A program made the translations under genes and the position numbers. A stretch of 64,000 nucleotides of DNA from Alphaproteobacteria bacterium (GTDB lineage: Bacteria > Pseudomonadota > Gammaproteobacteria > JAGOUN01): positions 62,001 through 126,000 of the forward strand of contig JAGKWX010000002.1 in the NCBI GenBank assembly GCA_021151585.1, written 5' to 3'. Under the pieces are notes generated by a model, which was not told the DNA's origin, made no database searches, and saw nothing but the letters and a program-made list of their open reading frames with translations. Positions 1 to 8,353 of this stretch are shown in pieces (the first letter of the stretch is position 1; every line of letters starts with the position of its first letter).

Positions 1-347
1 ATGCTATTACGCCTAAACATGCGTAAGACACCTAAAGAAATCACCGCAGCAGGAATAGACGCTGACACGGTCACCCCTACTTTTAAGCCTAAAAACGCAT
101 TCGCCGCAGCCAAAACCAAGGTTAGAACAATCGATAATATTATCGATTTAAAGGTCAGTTCTGGTAGAGACTTCGATGCTGGAATCAAAGATTCTGTGGG
201 TGCTGACATGGTTATTACCTTCCCATTATTGAAAAAAAGAGTACGATTGTACAGGATTATGTAGCCGCAGGCTACCCAAGAATTCCACCCCCGCACCTGA
301 TCTGCATTTACCCTGGATATAATATCCGAGCTAACCTTAAGTATTGA
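1..347 (+). pseudogene. Unrecognised short gene, probably frameshifted near 223
   Basis: Frame 1 is open from the left edge to a stop at 262-264, with possible starts at 1 and 19. At about position 223 the apparent coding signal moves to frame 3, which then reads a plausible soluble segment (STIVQDYVAAGYPRIPPP, then a short tail) to a stop at 345-347. One extra C in the ttccc run at 220-224 would join the two frames into a protein of roughly 110 residues. I do not recognise the family. The break could be a real mutation or a sequencing error, and because the ORF touches the window edge the gene may also extend to the left. The 3' end overlaps the convergent gene at 337-708 by about 11 bp. Confidence 0.4.
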
Positions 348-708
348 CAGGCGATGACGGTACAGTACGCACGCTATCAGGCGACGTAGAGCGGCTCCAA
401 AGATCTTGAAATAAACGACTAGACATAGATTTAGCGGCTGGCAAGCTATTTTCCGTCGATGGAGGTCGCACACCGTCACAAATAAGCAACTGCTTATTGA
501 CCGCAGCAAGATACTCACGCGTTTGACTTATGGCTTGAGCTAACTCATAAGAATCTTCTGGCATTTCTAGAAATAAAAAATCTACATGAATTTGTTCAAA
601 CTCAGCCTTAAGCGCGTGAAAAATGCTTAAACCGCTGATGTCCTCTATGTGTTTATGACTCTCAAATTCACTGATCTTAGCCTGTAATCTCTCAAAATTA
701 TCTCTCAT
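337..708 (-). CDS. Small hypothetical protein, 123 aa
   Basis: A 123-residue ORF with a largely helical, charged N-terminal half (FERLQAKISEFESHKHIEDI) and a Ser/Pro-rich, probably disordered tail after about residue 85. There is no signal peptide or membrane segment. The first ATG at 708 follows an A/T-rich stretch. I recognise no family. It converges on the broken ORF at the left edge, and the next 437 bp upstream hold no clear gene, so it is probably monocistronic. It could be a small orphan or a remnant. Coding status is likely but not certain. Confidence 0.45.
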   Translation of the reverse strand: MRDNFERLQAKISEFESHKHIEDISGLSIFHALKAEFEQIHVDFLFLEMPEDSYELAQAISQTREYLAAVNKQLLICDGVRPPSTENSLPAAKSMSSRLFQDLWSRSTSPDSVRTVPSSPVNT

Positions 709-1145
709 TTTTTTGCTCTTATTATTTTCATATTTAATATATAAGCGGAGTATCTTAAAGAAACCTTAAAAGACGCGTTGAAGTTCACAGTCAGATTTTA
801 AATTAGGGCGCATTGACATTTTTTGATAAAATTCTGTACTGATTGGGGCCAGTGGCTATAAAAACCATAGCGATTGTATCACCCAAGCTTGACCCATCCT
901 GCGTTGCCAGGAATCCAGATGTACAACAACACACAGACGATCGATGGACCGCTTTTGTGCAAAATCTCATAATTTCTTGCATACTTATCAATTCCGAACT
1001 AGACTCCGAATATGTCGTTCAAATTCGGAGTTGGCTCCGAGGCAGGCTAATAGAGCGAAATTATTAATTATTCTACTATTACGCGCGATGTTGACGTTGA
1101 TGATAAAACCACCAAAAATTATTTCTCCATTTTAGAAGATCCATC
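709..1145. other. Intergenic region with no supported gene
   Basis: About 440 bp between the small minus-strand gene and engB. Three overlapping ORFs of 62-74 codons on both strands have no recognisable protein features. The only structure seen is a perfect 9-bp inverted repeat at 1003-1031. The right end should carry the engB promoter, but no convincing -35/-10 pair was found. Confidence 0.5.
1003..1031. repeat. Perfect 9-bp inverted repeat
   Basis: ACTCCGAAT at 1003-1011 is the exact reverse complement of ATTCGGAGT at 1023-1031, with an 11-nt loop. It lies in gene-free sequence about 115 bp upstream of engB. There is no T-run after either arm, so it is not a standard intrinsic terminator. 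An operator or a remnant of a mobile-element end are alternatives. Confidence 0.5.
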
Positions 1146-1745
1146 ATGACCTTACACTTTCAACAAGCTACATTTTTAACAAGCGCCGCAAAACTTGAAC
1201 AATGTCCACCAGACACAGGAATGGAAATCGCCTTTGTCGGACGTTCTAATGCTGGAAAATCCAGTTTATTAAATAGTTTATGCCAACAAAAAAAATTAGC
1301 GCGTACGAGCAAAGATCCCGGCCGCACGCGATTATTAAATTTTTTCACTTTAGATGAAGCACATCAACAACGTTTAGTCGATTTACCTGGCTATGGTTAC
1401 GCGAAAGTATCTCATAGCATGCGCGATGAATGGGATAAAATGATCGATGACTACTTATCGCAACGTGAGAGTTTACAAGCGATTATCTTAGTCATGGATA
1501 TTCGCCACCCTATGCAACAATTTGATTGGCAAATGTTACATTGGGCTATCGACGCGAAAATTCACATTCATTTAGTCCTGACTAAAGCTGATAAACTCAC
1601 TCGAGGCGCCGCGACCAATACGCTGTTAAGCGTGATGAAGCCACATCAAGGACGCGACCTAATCACTGGTCAAACATTTTCTTCTTTAAAAAAAGAAGGT
1701 ATGGATGTATTGGAAAAGGCGCTTAGGTCTATTTTTAAACAGTAG
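1146..1745 (+). CDS. engB: EngB/YihA/YsxC GTPase, ribosome biogenesis
   Basis: A Ras-like GTPase needed for assembly of the large ribosomal subunit in the cytoplasm (family knowledge). At 199 residues it has normal length. The G motifs are all present: G1 GRSNAGKS at 32-39, the G2 Thr in DPGRT near 58-62, G3 DLPGYG at 79-84, G4 TKAD near 146, and a G5-like SSLKKEG near the C-terminus. The start at 1146 is preceded by a weak purine-rich site (agaag). It is followed after 109 bp by uvrD on the same strand. The assignment is secure. Confidence 0.95.
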   Translation: MTLHFQQATFLTSAAKLEQCPPDTGMEIAFVGRSNAGKSSLLNSLCQQKKLARTSKDPGRTRLLNFFTLDEAHQQRLVDLPGYGYAKVSHSMRDEWDKMIDDYLSQRESLQAIILVMDIRHPMQQFDWQMLHWAIDAKIHIHLVLTKADKLTRGAATNTLLSVMKPHQGRDLITGQTFSSLKKEGMDVLEKALRSIFKQ

Positions 1746-1854
1746 ATAGGGTGATTCCATGATGAAACAGTATTGAAAAACAAAATATCACGAACGATCT
1801 TTTGTACGAAAATCAAGTTTCCCTTTGGCAAAAAACTGCGTATACTCTCGACTT

Positions 1855-4002
1855 ATGAAAACATTACTACAGCATCTTAACGGCGCCCAACAACAAGCAG
1901 TGTCTGCTCCTTTGGGCAATCTCATGATTCTGGCCGGCGCGGGTAGCGGCAAAACGCGCGTGCTTGTGCACCGCATTGCCTGGCTCATGCAAGAAGAGCA
2001 GGCCTCACCTTACAGCATCCTCGCTGTCACCTTTACCAATAAAGCCGCTAGCGAAATGCGCACACGTGTCGAAGCATTATTAGGTGGCTCGGTAACTGCA
2101 ATGTGGCTAGGAACATTTCATGGCCTGGCGCACCGTTTACTGCGTACACATTGGCAAGATGCTGGCTTGAGCCAAAATTTTCAAATCTTAGATAGCGGCG
2201 ACCAACAACGCCTCATCAGACGGGTGATGCGCGACCTCAATATCGATGAAGAGCGCTTTCCCTACAAGCAAGCGCAGTGGTTTATCAACCAGAAAAAAGA
2301 CGAGGGCTTGCGCCCAGAACAGTTGTCGAACACTTACCAATCTCAAGAAGCGATATATATCAGGATTTATGAGGCTTACGAAACTGCGTGCGAAAAATCC
2401 GGCATGATTGATTTTGCCGAATTATTATTACGCGCCTATGAATTATGGCAGAGTCATCCTGAACTACTAGCACATTATCGAAATCGCTTTCGTCATGTTT
2501 TAGTCGATGAATTTCAAGATATTAACGGCATTCAGTATGCTTGGTTACGTTTATTGATGAGCGATAAAAATTATTTCACTGTCGTTGGTGATGATGACCA
2601 ATTAATTTACAGTTGGCGTGGCGCTTGTTCGGACAATTTGAAAAAATTCAAAAAAGAATTTCATGATGTTACCACTATTACTCTTGATCAAAATTATCGC
2701 TCCACTAGCACCATCTTAAACGCCGCCAACGCTTTAATTGCTGTTAATCGTGATCGCTTTGGCAAACAACTGTGGACCGAGGGAGACCTTGGTGATCCAA
2801 TCCGCGTTTATGCTGCTTACAATGAAATTGATGAGTCTCGGTTTATTGCCGATGAATGCAGGCAATGGTTTGAACAAGGGCATAACTACAACGACGTTGC
2901 AATTTTATATCGCTCTAATGCTCAATCACGCGTACTTGAAGAAGCATTATTGCAACAGGGCATAGCTTATCGCATTTATGGTGGTTTGCGCTTCTTCGAG
3001 CGGGCAGAAATTAAAGATGCTCTCGCTTATTTGCGCTTATGCTTTAATCGATTTGATGACAGCTCTTTTGAGCGAATTGTTAACGTCCCACCACGGGGCA
3101 TAGGCAACAAAACGCTAGAAACATTACGTGATTATGCCCGCGAAAAAACGATATCTTTATGGCAGGCCGCGTGCGAAGCAGAACTACCACCTCGCGCGCA
3201 AACATCATTGCAAAGCTTTGTTGAGCTCATCAATCAACTAGACACACAAACAAAGAACCTATCTTTATTAGAGATGACAGAAATCATCGTTGAAGCTTCG
3301 GGCTTAATTGAACACCACCACAAAGAAAAAGGTGAAACAGGTCGTGCACGCGTAGAAAACTTGCGCGAATTAATTTCTGCAGCTGGTGAATTTAATTTCG
3401 AGGATGTGCCAGCTGAAGAAAAACACACCTTGTCACCTATGGCAGCATTCTTATCCCATGCCACACTAGAAGCTGGCGAACATCAAGCAAACGAAATGAC
3501 TCAAAGCGTAAAACTCATGACTTTGCATGCTGCCAAAGGATTAGAATTTCCTTTTGTCATTTTATGCGGCATGGAAGACGGTCTATTCCCACACCAAATG
3601 AGCAAAAACGAGCCAAAAGGTCTCGAGGAAGAGCGCAGACTATGCTATGTTGGCATGACGCGCGCGATGCAACACTTATTACTGACTTATGCTGAATCAC
3701 GACGCGTTCATGGCAAAACAACTATGGCAGCGCCTTCTCGTTTTTTGCGCGAAATACCTGCGGAGTTTATGCAAGAAATTCGCATGCAAAGCAAAATTTC
3801 ACGACCAGTGAGCTTTAGTTCGCAACAAAAATTTTTACAGAATGAGGATATCGGATATTCATTGGGCCAACACGTCAACCACGCTAGCTTTGGCGCTGGC
3901 ACCATTGTTGACATAGAGCCTAATGGCGAGAAAACTCGTTTACAAATCAAGTTTAGATCAGGCACAAAATGGTTAATCGCTAGTTTAGCAAAATTAACAT
4001 AG
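1855..4002 (+). CDS. uvrD: UvrD DNA helicase II (SF1A)
   Basis: An ATP-dependent 3'-5' helicase for nucleotide excision and mismatch repair. It begins with the Q-motif region LNGAQQQAV, followed by Walker A AGAGSGKT, the DEFQD Walker B box, motif III GDDDQLIYSWRG, motif IV NYRS, motif V LMTLHAAKGLEF and motif VI VGMTRAM. The C-terminus (GQHVNHASFGAGTI) is the small Tudor-like region of UvrD that contacts RNA polymerase in relatives. The frame is open from a TTG at 1825, but the ATG at 1855 gives MKTLLQHLNG, which lines up with the family N-terminus and yields 715 residues (E. coli has 720). I therefore chose 1855, although no strong Shine-Dalgarno sequence is visible. Confidence 0.95.
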   Translation: MKTLLQHLNGAQQQAVSAPLGNLMILAGAGSGKTRVLVHRIAWLMQEEQASPYSILAVTFTNKAASEMRTRVEALLGGSVTAMWLGTFHGLAHRLLRTHWQDAGLSQNFQILDSGDQQRLIRRVMRDLNIDEERFPYKQAQWFINQKKDEGLRPEQLSNTYQSQEAIYIRIYEAYETACEKSGMIDFAELLLRAYELWQSHPELLAHYRNRFRHVLVDEFQDINGIQYAWLRLLMSDKNYFTVVGDDDQLIYSWRGACSDNLKKFKKEFHDVTTITLDQNYRSTSTILNAANALIAVNRDRFGKQLWTEGDLGDPIRVYAAYNEIDESRFIADECRQWFEQGHNYNDVAILYRSNAQSRVLEEALLQQGIAYRIYGGLRFFERAEIKDALAYLRLCFNRFDDSSFERIVNVPPRGIGNKTLETLRDYAREKTISLWQAACEAELPPRAQTSLQSFVELINQLDTQTKNLSLLEMTEIIVEASGLIEHHHKEKGETGRARVENLRELISAAGEFNFEDVPAEEKHTLSPMAAFLSHATLEAGEHQANEMTQSVKLMTLHAAKGLEFPFVILCGMEDGLFPHQMSKNEPKGLEEERRLCYVGMTRAMQHLLLTYAESRRVHGKTTMAAPSRFLREIPAEFMQEIRMQSKISRPVSFSSQQKFLQNEDIGYSLGQHVNHASFGAGTIVDIEPNGEKTRLQIKFRSGTKWLIASLAKLT

Positions 4003-4084
4003 GAAAAATCGCATACTCAAGGAATTGCACTTTTAACTAAGAATTACTATAGTTATAAACAATTAGGCAAAGGAATGAAATCAC

Positions 4085-4693
4085 ATGAAATCCCTGAATA
4101 TTAAAAAAATTCTAGCTTGTGCATTAGCTATTAGTTTCATACAAACCAGCCTCGCCGACGCTGACTTGCCAAATATCGGCAGCAGCATTACTAACAATGC
4201 TAATAATCAGTTAATCTCCGCCATTAATCTGCCTTTGCCATTTGTAGTGTCTGTTTGGTCGATGATGTCAAATTACTATAGCAGCACATCCAATTTTCCA
4301 CCAGCCAACACATTTGCGGTTGATACATCAATATTAACTAATGTAAACATCATAACAAACACCAGCTACGGAACGTTAGAAGTTCATTACGGGCCTAACG
4401 CACCAGGGCCTATGGCAAACAAAGGTTACGCGCTTGCGCCGACACGGGTAGTACGTAAAGGCAACATTTTCTACATCTATGAACTAACTCAATGCTTTAC
4501 CAATATCATGCGTTCGGCGCCAAATTTACTACAAGTAAAGCAAGGCACTAACAGCGATATCTTTGGCAATTCGAATCTAGGCACAAATTGCTCTTATGCA
4601 GAAGACCCATATGCTGCGGCCATTAATCAGGTTGAAGGCAATGGTACCGCGCCACCATCGGATGGCGTCGGCGCAGGAGTGGGGGCCGCATGA
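4085..4693 (+). CDS. Sec-exported protein, paralog A of a two-gene pair
   Basis: A 202-residue protein with a classical Sec signal peptide (basic MKSLNIKK, hydrophobic core, cleavage likely after SLA near residue 24). It is not a type III prepilin signal. The mature part is Asn/Ser/Pro-rich, has two Cys (ELTQCF and LGTNCSY) that could pair, and ends in a Gly/Ala tail. It shares the pattern PPA-x2-F-x-D, then YG/FG-x3-PGP, with the next gene, which indicates an old tandem duplication. The ATGA overlap at 4690-4693 shows translational coupling. I recognise no family. The pair converges on the MSHA-like operon, so secreted or pilus-associated roles are plausible but unproven. Confidence 0.7.
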   Translation: MKSLNIKKILACALAISFIQTSLADADLPNIGSSITNNANNQLISAINLPLPFVVSVWSMMSNYYSSTSNFPPANTFAVDTSILTNVNIITNTSYGTLEVHYGPNAPGPMANKGYALAPTRVVRKGNIFYIYELTQCFTNIMRSAPNLLQVKQGTNSDIFGNSNLGTNCSYAEDPYAAAINQVEGNGTAPPSDGVGAGVGAA

Positions 4694-5325
4694 AACAAGC
4701 AAAACTTACAGCGTCTCTCCTTTTTTTAAGCGCGGGATTATCCATACAATCGGCTGCATATGCAGAGATTATTAATGGCGGTTTACAAAATTTAGGCAAC
4801 ACTCCTCCATCCGCAATAAAGCTCAATCTGGTATATATCACCATGGGTGGAACCATGGCATTGATCGCAGATTATGTCGAAAAAAACAACCAATGCCCCC
4901 CCGCTGAGTATTTCAAAGACTCGCTGAATAATGTCCTCTCCATTTCTAATGGCTCGGCATGTGATGTGGTTGTGCAATTCGGCAGCGATGTTCCCGGGCC
5001 GTTACAATACAAAATTATCCGTATGGTCGTCAAAAACACTGGAACAGCGCCCCCTAGCCCGGCAGAGTTTGGCATACGTCAAATTATCACGGATATTGAT
5101 TATGGCTCAAACGGCGTAGACCAAGTGTTTTTATTAAACCAAGCACCGGCTTATTTCTGGTCACATACGCTACAAGGATCTAGTTTTGGCAATGCAGCCA
5201 GCGTGCCAACGTCCCTGGTCCTACAAGACTCTTATGACACTATCGTTGCCAAGACCAAGGCTGTAAATGCGGTCTCAAGCCCAGGTTCACAAAATAAGGC
5301 CAGCAAAAATTATACCATTGGCTAG
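4690..5325 (+). CDS. Sec-exported protein, paralog B of a two-gene pair
   Basis: A 211-residue protein with a Sec signal peptide cleaved probably after AYA (residue 25). The mature region keeps the CPPAEYFKDSL and VVQFGSDVPGP blocks seen in the upstream paralog. Two Cys, one in CPPAEYF and one in GSACDVV, may form a disulfide spanning a short loop, much as minor pilins and pilus-secreted factors have one. The start overlaps the previous stop (ATGA). The C-terminus is Ser/Lys/Asn-rich. Function unknown. The disulfide loop plus position next to a pilus-type machine suggests an extracellular or pilus-related product, which is inference. Confidence 0.7.
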   Translation: MKQAKLTASLLFLSAGLSIQSAAYAEIINGGLQNLGNTPPSAIKLNLVYITMGGTMALIADYVEKNNQCPPAEYFKDSLNNVLSISNGSACDVVVQFGSDVPGPLQYKIIRMVVKNTGTAPPSPAEFGIRQIITDIDYGSNGVDQVFLLNQAPAYFWSHTLQGSSFGNAASVPTSLVLQDSYDTIVAKTKAVNAVSSPGSQNKASKNYTIG

Positions 5326-5453
5326 AATGTGTGCAGATAATGAGCCGAAGCGGAGCAACATATCATCACAAGATTTCACCAACCCCCAAACCATGCTAGA
5401 AATTTTAATTTTAAATTCTGCAGTTAAGTACTGGCATACAAACTGACGCTGGC

Positions 5454-6674
5454 TTAGGAACCCGAGCCAGGATAGTAAAATAGTGTCTCAGCAACATAAA
5501 TAACAAAGAAAAATGATGCCGTATTTATCATATATAAACTAAAGCGAATAAACTCCATCAACCATTGTAGCTTTCTTTCAAGAATAATTTGGCTGATGCT
5601 GTAAATACGATCAAATGCTTGCGCAAGACTATGCGACATCGTGCCCAAGGTAATCATTTGTACTTCTGCCGCATTGAAAATTTTATACATTCGCAAAGCA
5701 CTAGGAAAGGCCGAGCCTTGCTCTATCGCTAAGGACATAGCTTCAACACGCAAGCGAAAGTGCAGATTATTTACGACCGCCGCCGCCGATTTTGCACATT
5801 TTTGAACATTAGAACCACCGCGCAATAGCACTGAATACAACAACGATAAGCGTTCACGCTCCAAAGCCATAACGACGCCAGAAGCAATAGGCAAGCAACA
5901 TAAACCAGCATGGTACAACCATCTTAATTTCTTTGACCAAGAAAGTACAATTTTAAGACAACACGCCACCCCTATGGTAGTCGCCATCGTCGTCATCAAG
6001 TGCACAGATAATAGACTAGTCACGGTGTCAAAAACATCAATAACGACAGGGGGCGATTGCCTAAAAACATAAATGGCATAATTAAAGTCTGACAAGTACC
6101 GCTTCCTCAAATAGAGCAGAACAAGAAAAAACACTGCCATAAGAGATAGCTGAGGCATAATCAGCAATAGCAAACGTCTAATAAAATAAGAGCGGCGAAT
6201 GGCTTGGTCGCAATAACGTAAAATACCAGCCAGCTCTTCTTTAGACCGTGAAAAATCAATTAAATTAATAGCAACAGTTGAAAACAATTTACTATGTTTA
6301 CGCATTGCATCTGCCAAGGATAAACCATGAGCAAGATGCTGAATCATCTGATGAATGACACGAGCTAATCGTGGATTGCTAACATGATTGGCAATTAAAA
6401 ATAGGGCATTCTTTAAAGAAATATCGACAGCAAGTAAATCTGCCAATTGATAATAAAACAAGCTCAGATCTGTTTTTCTAATCGGGACAAAAAAACTAAG
6501 AAAATGTTTGATATTAAGGCAACATGCTTGCAAAAAACCAAGGCGTCTGACGGATAAAACTGTAATTCCAGCCGCCTGCAAGCGAAGTTCAAGCGCCGCC
6601 TCAGTATTAGCTTGGTATCTACCTTCGACTATATCTCCCTGTGGATTGCGCCCAGAAAAAGAATACCACGCCAT
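5454..6674 (-). CDS. mshG: MshG-like inner-membrane platform protein (GspF/PilC family)
   Basis: The polytopic inner-membrane platform on which the MshE ATPase acts during pilus assembly. The 406-residue length fits the family. It opens with the characteristic WYSFSGRNPQGDIVEGRYQA block, followed by two T2SSF domains, each with a cytoplasmic helical bundle and hydrophobic segments (near residues 170-190 and 215-230, and a last one near the C-terminus, ASFFFVIYVAETLFYY). Its start codon shares one base with the mshE stop at 6674, so the two are translationally coupled. It is the last gene of the nine-gene operon. The pilin genes that follow mshG in Vibrio-type loci are missing here. Confidence 0.85.
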   Translation of the reverse strand: MAWYSFSGRNPQGDIVEGRYQANTEAALELRLQAAGITVLSVRRLGFLQACCLNIKHFLSFFVPIRKTDLSLFYYQLADLLAVDISLKNALFLIANHVSNPRLARVIHQMIQHLAHGLSLADAMRKHSKLFSTVAINLIDFSRSKEELAGILRYCDQAIRRSYFIRRLLLLIMPQLSLMAVFFLVLLYLRKRYLSDFNYAIYVFRQSPPVVIDVFDTVTSLLSVHLMTTMATTIGVACCLKIVLSWSKKLRWLYHAGLCCLPIASGVVMALERERLSLLYSVLLRGGSNVQKCAKSAAAVVNNLHFRLRVEAMSLAIEQGSAFPSALRMYKIFNAAEVQMITLGTMSHSLAQAFDRIYSISQIILERKLQWLMEFIRFSLYMINTASFFFVIYVAETLFYYPGSGS

Positions 6675-8341
6675 TAATCACTCTCCAAACGCATCACTTC
6701 ATCCAGTGAAATAACCCCTTGCAATGCCAAACTAAATGCATAATCTAATAATCGACGCCCATGCATGGCTTCATCAACCAAGGCCATATACTCTGCAATC
6801 TCATTAAGCGACAAACATGAAATCATCTTTGGCGTCATGTGCAATATTTCAAAAACAGCCTCACGTTGCAAAAATCCAGTATGCTGACAGTAATGACAAC
6901 CCTTGCCTCGGTAAAATTGTGCAGAATCATGCACTAGACCGTGATGTTTTTTCAAGAATGCCTGCTCAGCATCGCTAAGAATGTGCACTTCTTTGCAATT
7001 AACACAAATCTTTTTTACTAAGCGCTGAGAAACCATTAAACGCAACGCTGAGGCTAATAAATACGGATCAACCTTTAAATTCAGCAAACGAATAGGTATT
7101 TCAGCCACGCCTCGCGCATGAACCGTTGATAAGACTAAGTGGCCGGTAATTGCTGCGCGCACAGCCATATTTGCCGTGATTTCATCACGAATTTCGCCAA
7201 GCATAATAACATCAGGGTCTTGCCTTAGCGCCGAACGCAAGCCATCAGCAAAACCATAATGAATAGTTTCATTAACCTGTATTTGATTAGTGCCGGGAAT
7301 TTTTGCCTCTACAGGATCTTCTAAGGTGATGATTTTCTTATCAGGCGTATTAATTTCTTGAATAGCACTATAAAGCGTCGTAGTCTTGCCACTACCTGTA
7401 GGACCAGAAATCAAAAACATTCCATAACTTCTTTTCAAATATTCTTCAATTTCGTGCCGATAGGACAGTTGAGTGATTCTGTCTCGAAGTATATACGAGT
7501 CTGAGTTACCTAAAAGACGTATGACCACTGACTGGCCATCACATGTCGGCATAAAAGAAATTCTCATATTAACATCTTCTTTGCCTATCATAATCGCGAC
7601 TTTTTTGCCTTCGGTAGGCCTCTGATCCTGAGTAATATCAACATCTGATAACAACTTAAAATAACGCACCAAATGGTTGCCTATAGCAAGATTTTCTAAG
7701 GCATACTGCTGCAAGACGCCATCTATTCGCAAACGAATGATTACCGAACACGAACTGGTTTCAATATGAATATCAGATGCTTCAATTTCCATGGCATCTT
7801 TAATAATCAGAAAAGCTAATTCTGATAATTTATCATCCTCATGATCAATCAGGGCAAGCATTTCCGTAGGTGGCGTATATATAACAATTCTATTTGCATA
7901 TTGTTTTATTTCATCTATTTTTCTGTATGTCAAACGCAACATACGCCTTAAATCTTTTTGACTAACCATTACCGGAGTGACAAAGATATTCATGATATCT
8001 TGCACCATCTGCACAGCCTCTTGATCTAAAGGATTGGCAAAACCAACAATAGCACTATCAAAGCTATGTTTGACTACTAATGCATGTAAAGCATATGCAT
8101 TTTTTTCTGGTAATTGATAGCTTTTTTCAACGACAATACTTTCTTTATTTAAATTAAAGTAACTAACGCTTGTATACCTACCATACTCTTCGGCTAAAAT
8201 TTCTGGCGTTAAAATTGCCTGAGGGATGTCCTGATTGAGTGAAGATTGCTGAAATATATCAGGATAAACTTGGCATAAAAAATCAAAGAAGCTGAAATTA
8301 TCATGCACTGTTGGAAATTGATCATCCTGGAAAATATTCAT
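6674..8341 (-). CDS. mshE: MshE-like pilus assembly ATPase (GspE/PilB family)
   Basis: The hexameric cytoplasmic ATPase that powers fibre extension. 555 residues. An N-terminal MshEN/T2SSE_N-type domain (about 1-140) precedes the ATPase core: Walker A GPTGSGKT at 313-320, Asp box around ITLEDPVE at 338-345, Walker B VIMLGEIRD at 378-386 and His box LSTVH at 404-408. A zinc-binding tetracysteine is present as CVNC (446-449) and CHYC (482-485). All catalytic residues are intact, so the motor is predicted active. In Vibrio the MshE N-terminus binds c-di-GMP. Whether the binding residues are kept here was not tested. Confidence 0.9.
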   Translation of the reverse strand: MNIFQDDQFPTVHDNFSFFDFLCQVYPDIFQQSSLNQDIPQAILTPEILAEEYGRYTSVSYFNLNKESIVVEKSYQLPEKNAYALHALVVKHSFDSAIVGFANPLDQEAVQMVQDIMNIFVTPVMVSQKDLRRMLRLTYRKIDEIKQYANRIVIYTPPTEMLALIDHEDDKLSELAFLIIKDAMEIEASDIHIETSSCSVIIRLRIDGVLQQYALENLAIGNHLVRYFKLLSDVDITQDQRPTEGKKVAIMIGKEDVNMRISFMPTCDGQSVVIRLLGNSDSYILRDRITQLSYRHEIEEYLKRSYGMFLISGPTGSGKTTTLYSAIQEINTPDKKIITLEDPVEAKIPGTNQIQVNETIHYGFADGLRSALRQDPDVIMLGEIRDEITANMAVRAAITGHLVLSTVHARGVAEIPIRLLNLKVDPYLLASALRLMVSQRLVKKICVNCKEVHILSDAEQAFLKKHHGLVHDSAQFYRGKGCHYCQHTGFLQREAVFEILHMTPKMISCLSLNEIAEYMALVDEAMHGRRLLDYAFSLALQGVISLDEVMRLESD

Positions 8342-8353
8342 GATAACCGTCCT

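Noticed and set aside
803..1135. Three overlapping ORFs on both strands (62-74 codons)
   Set aside because: No recognisable domains, no ribosome sites, mutual overlap, and composition typical of non-coding sequence.
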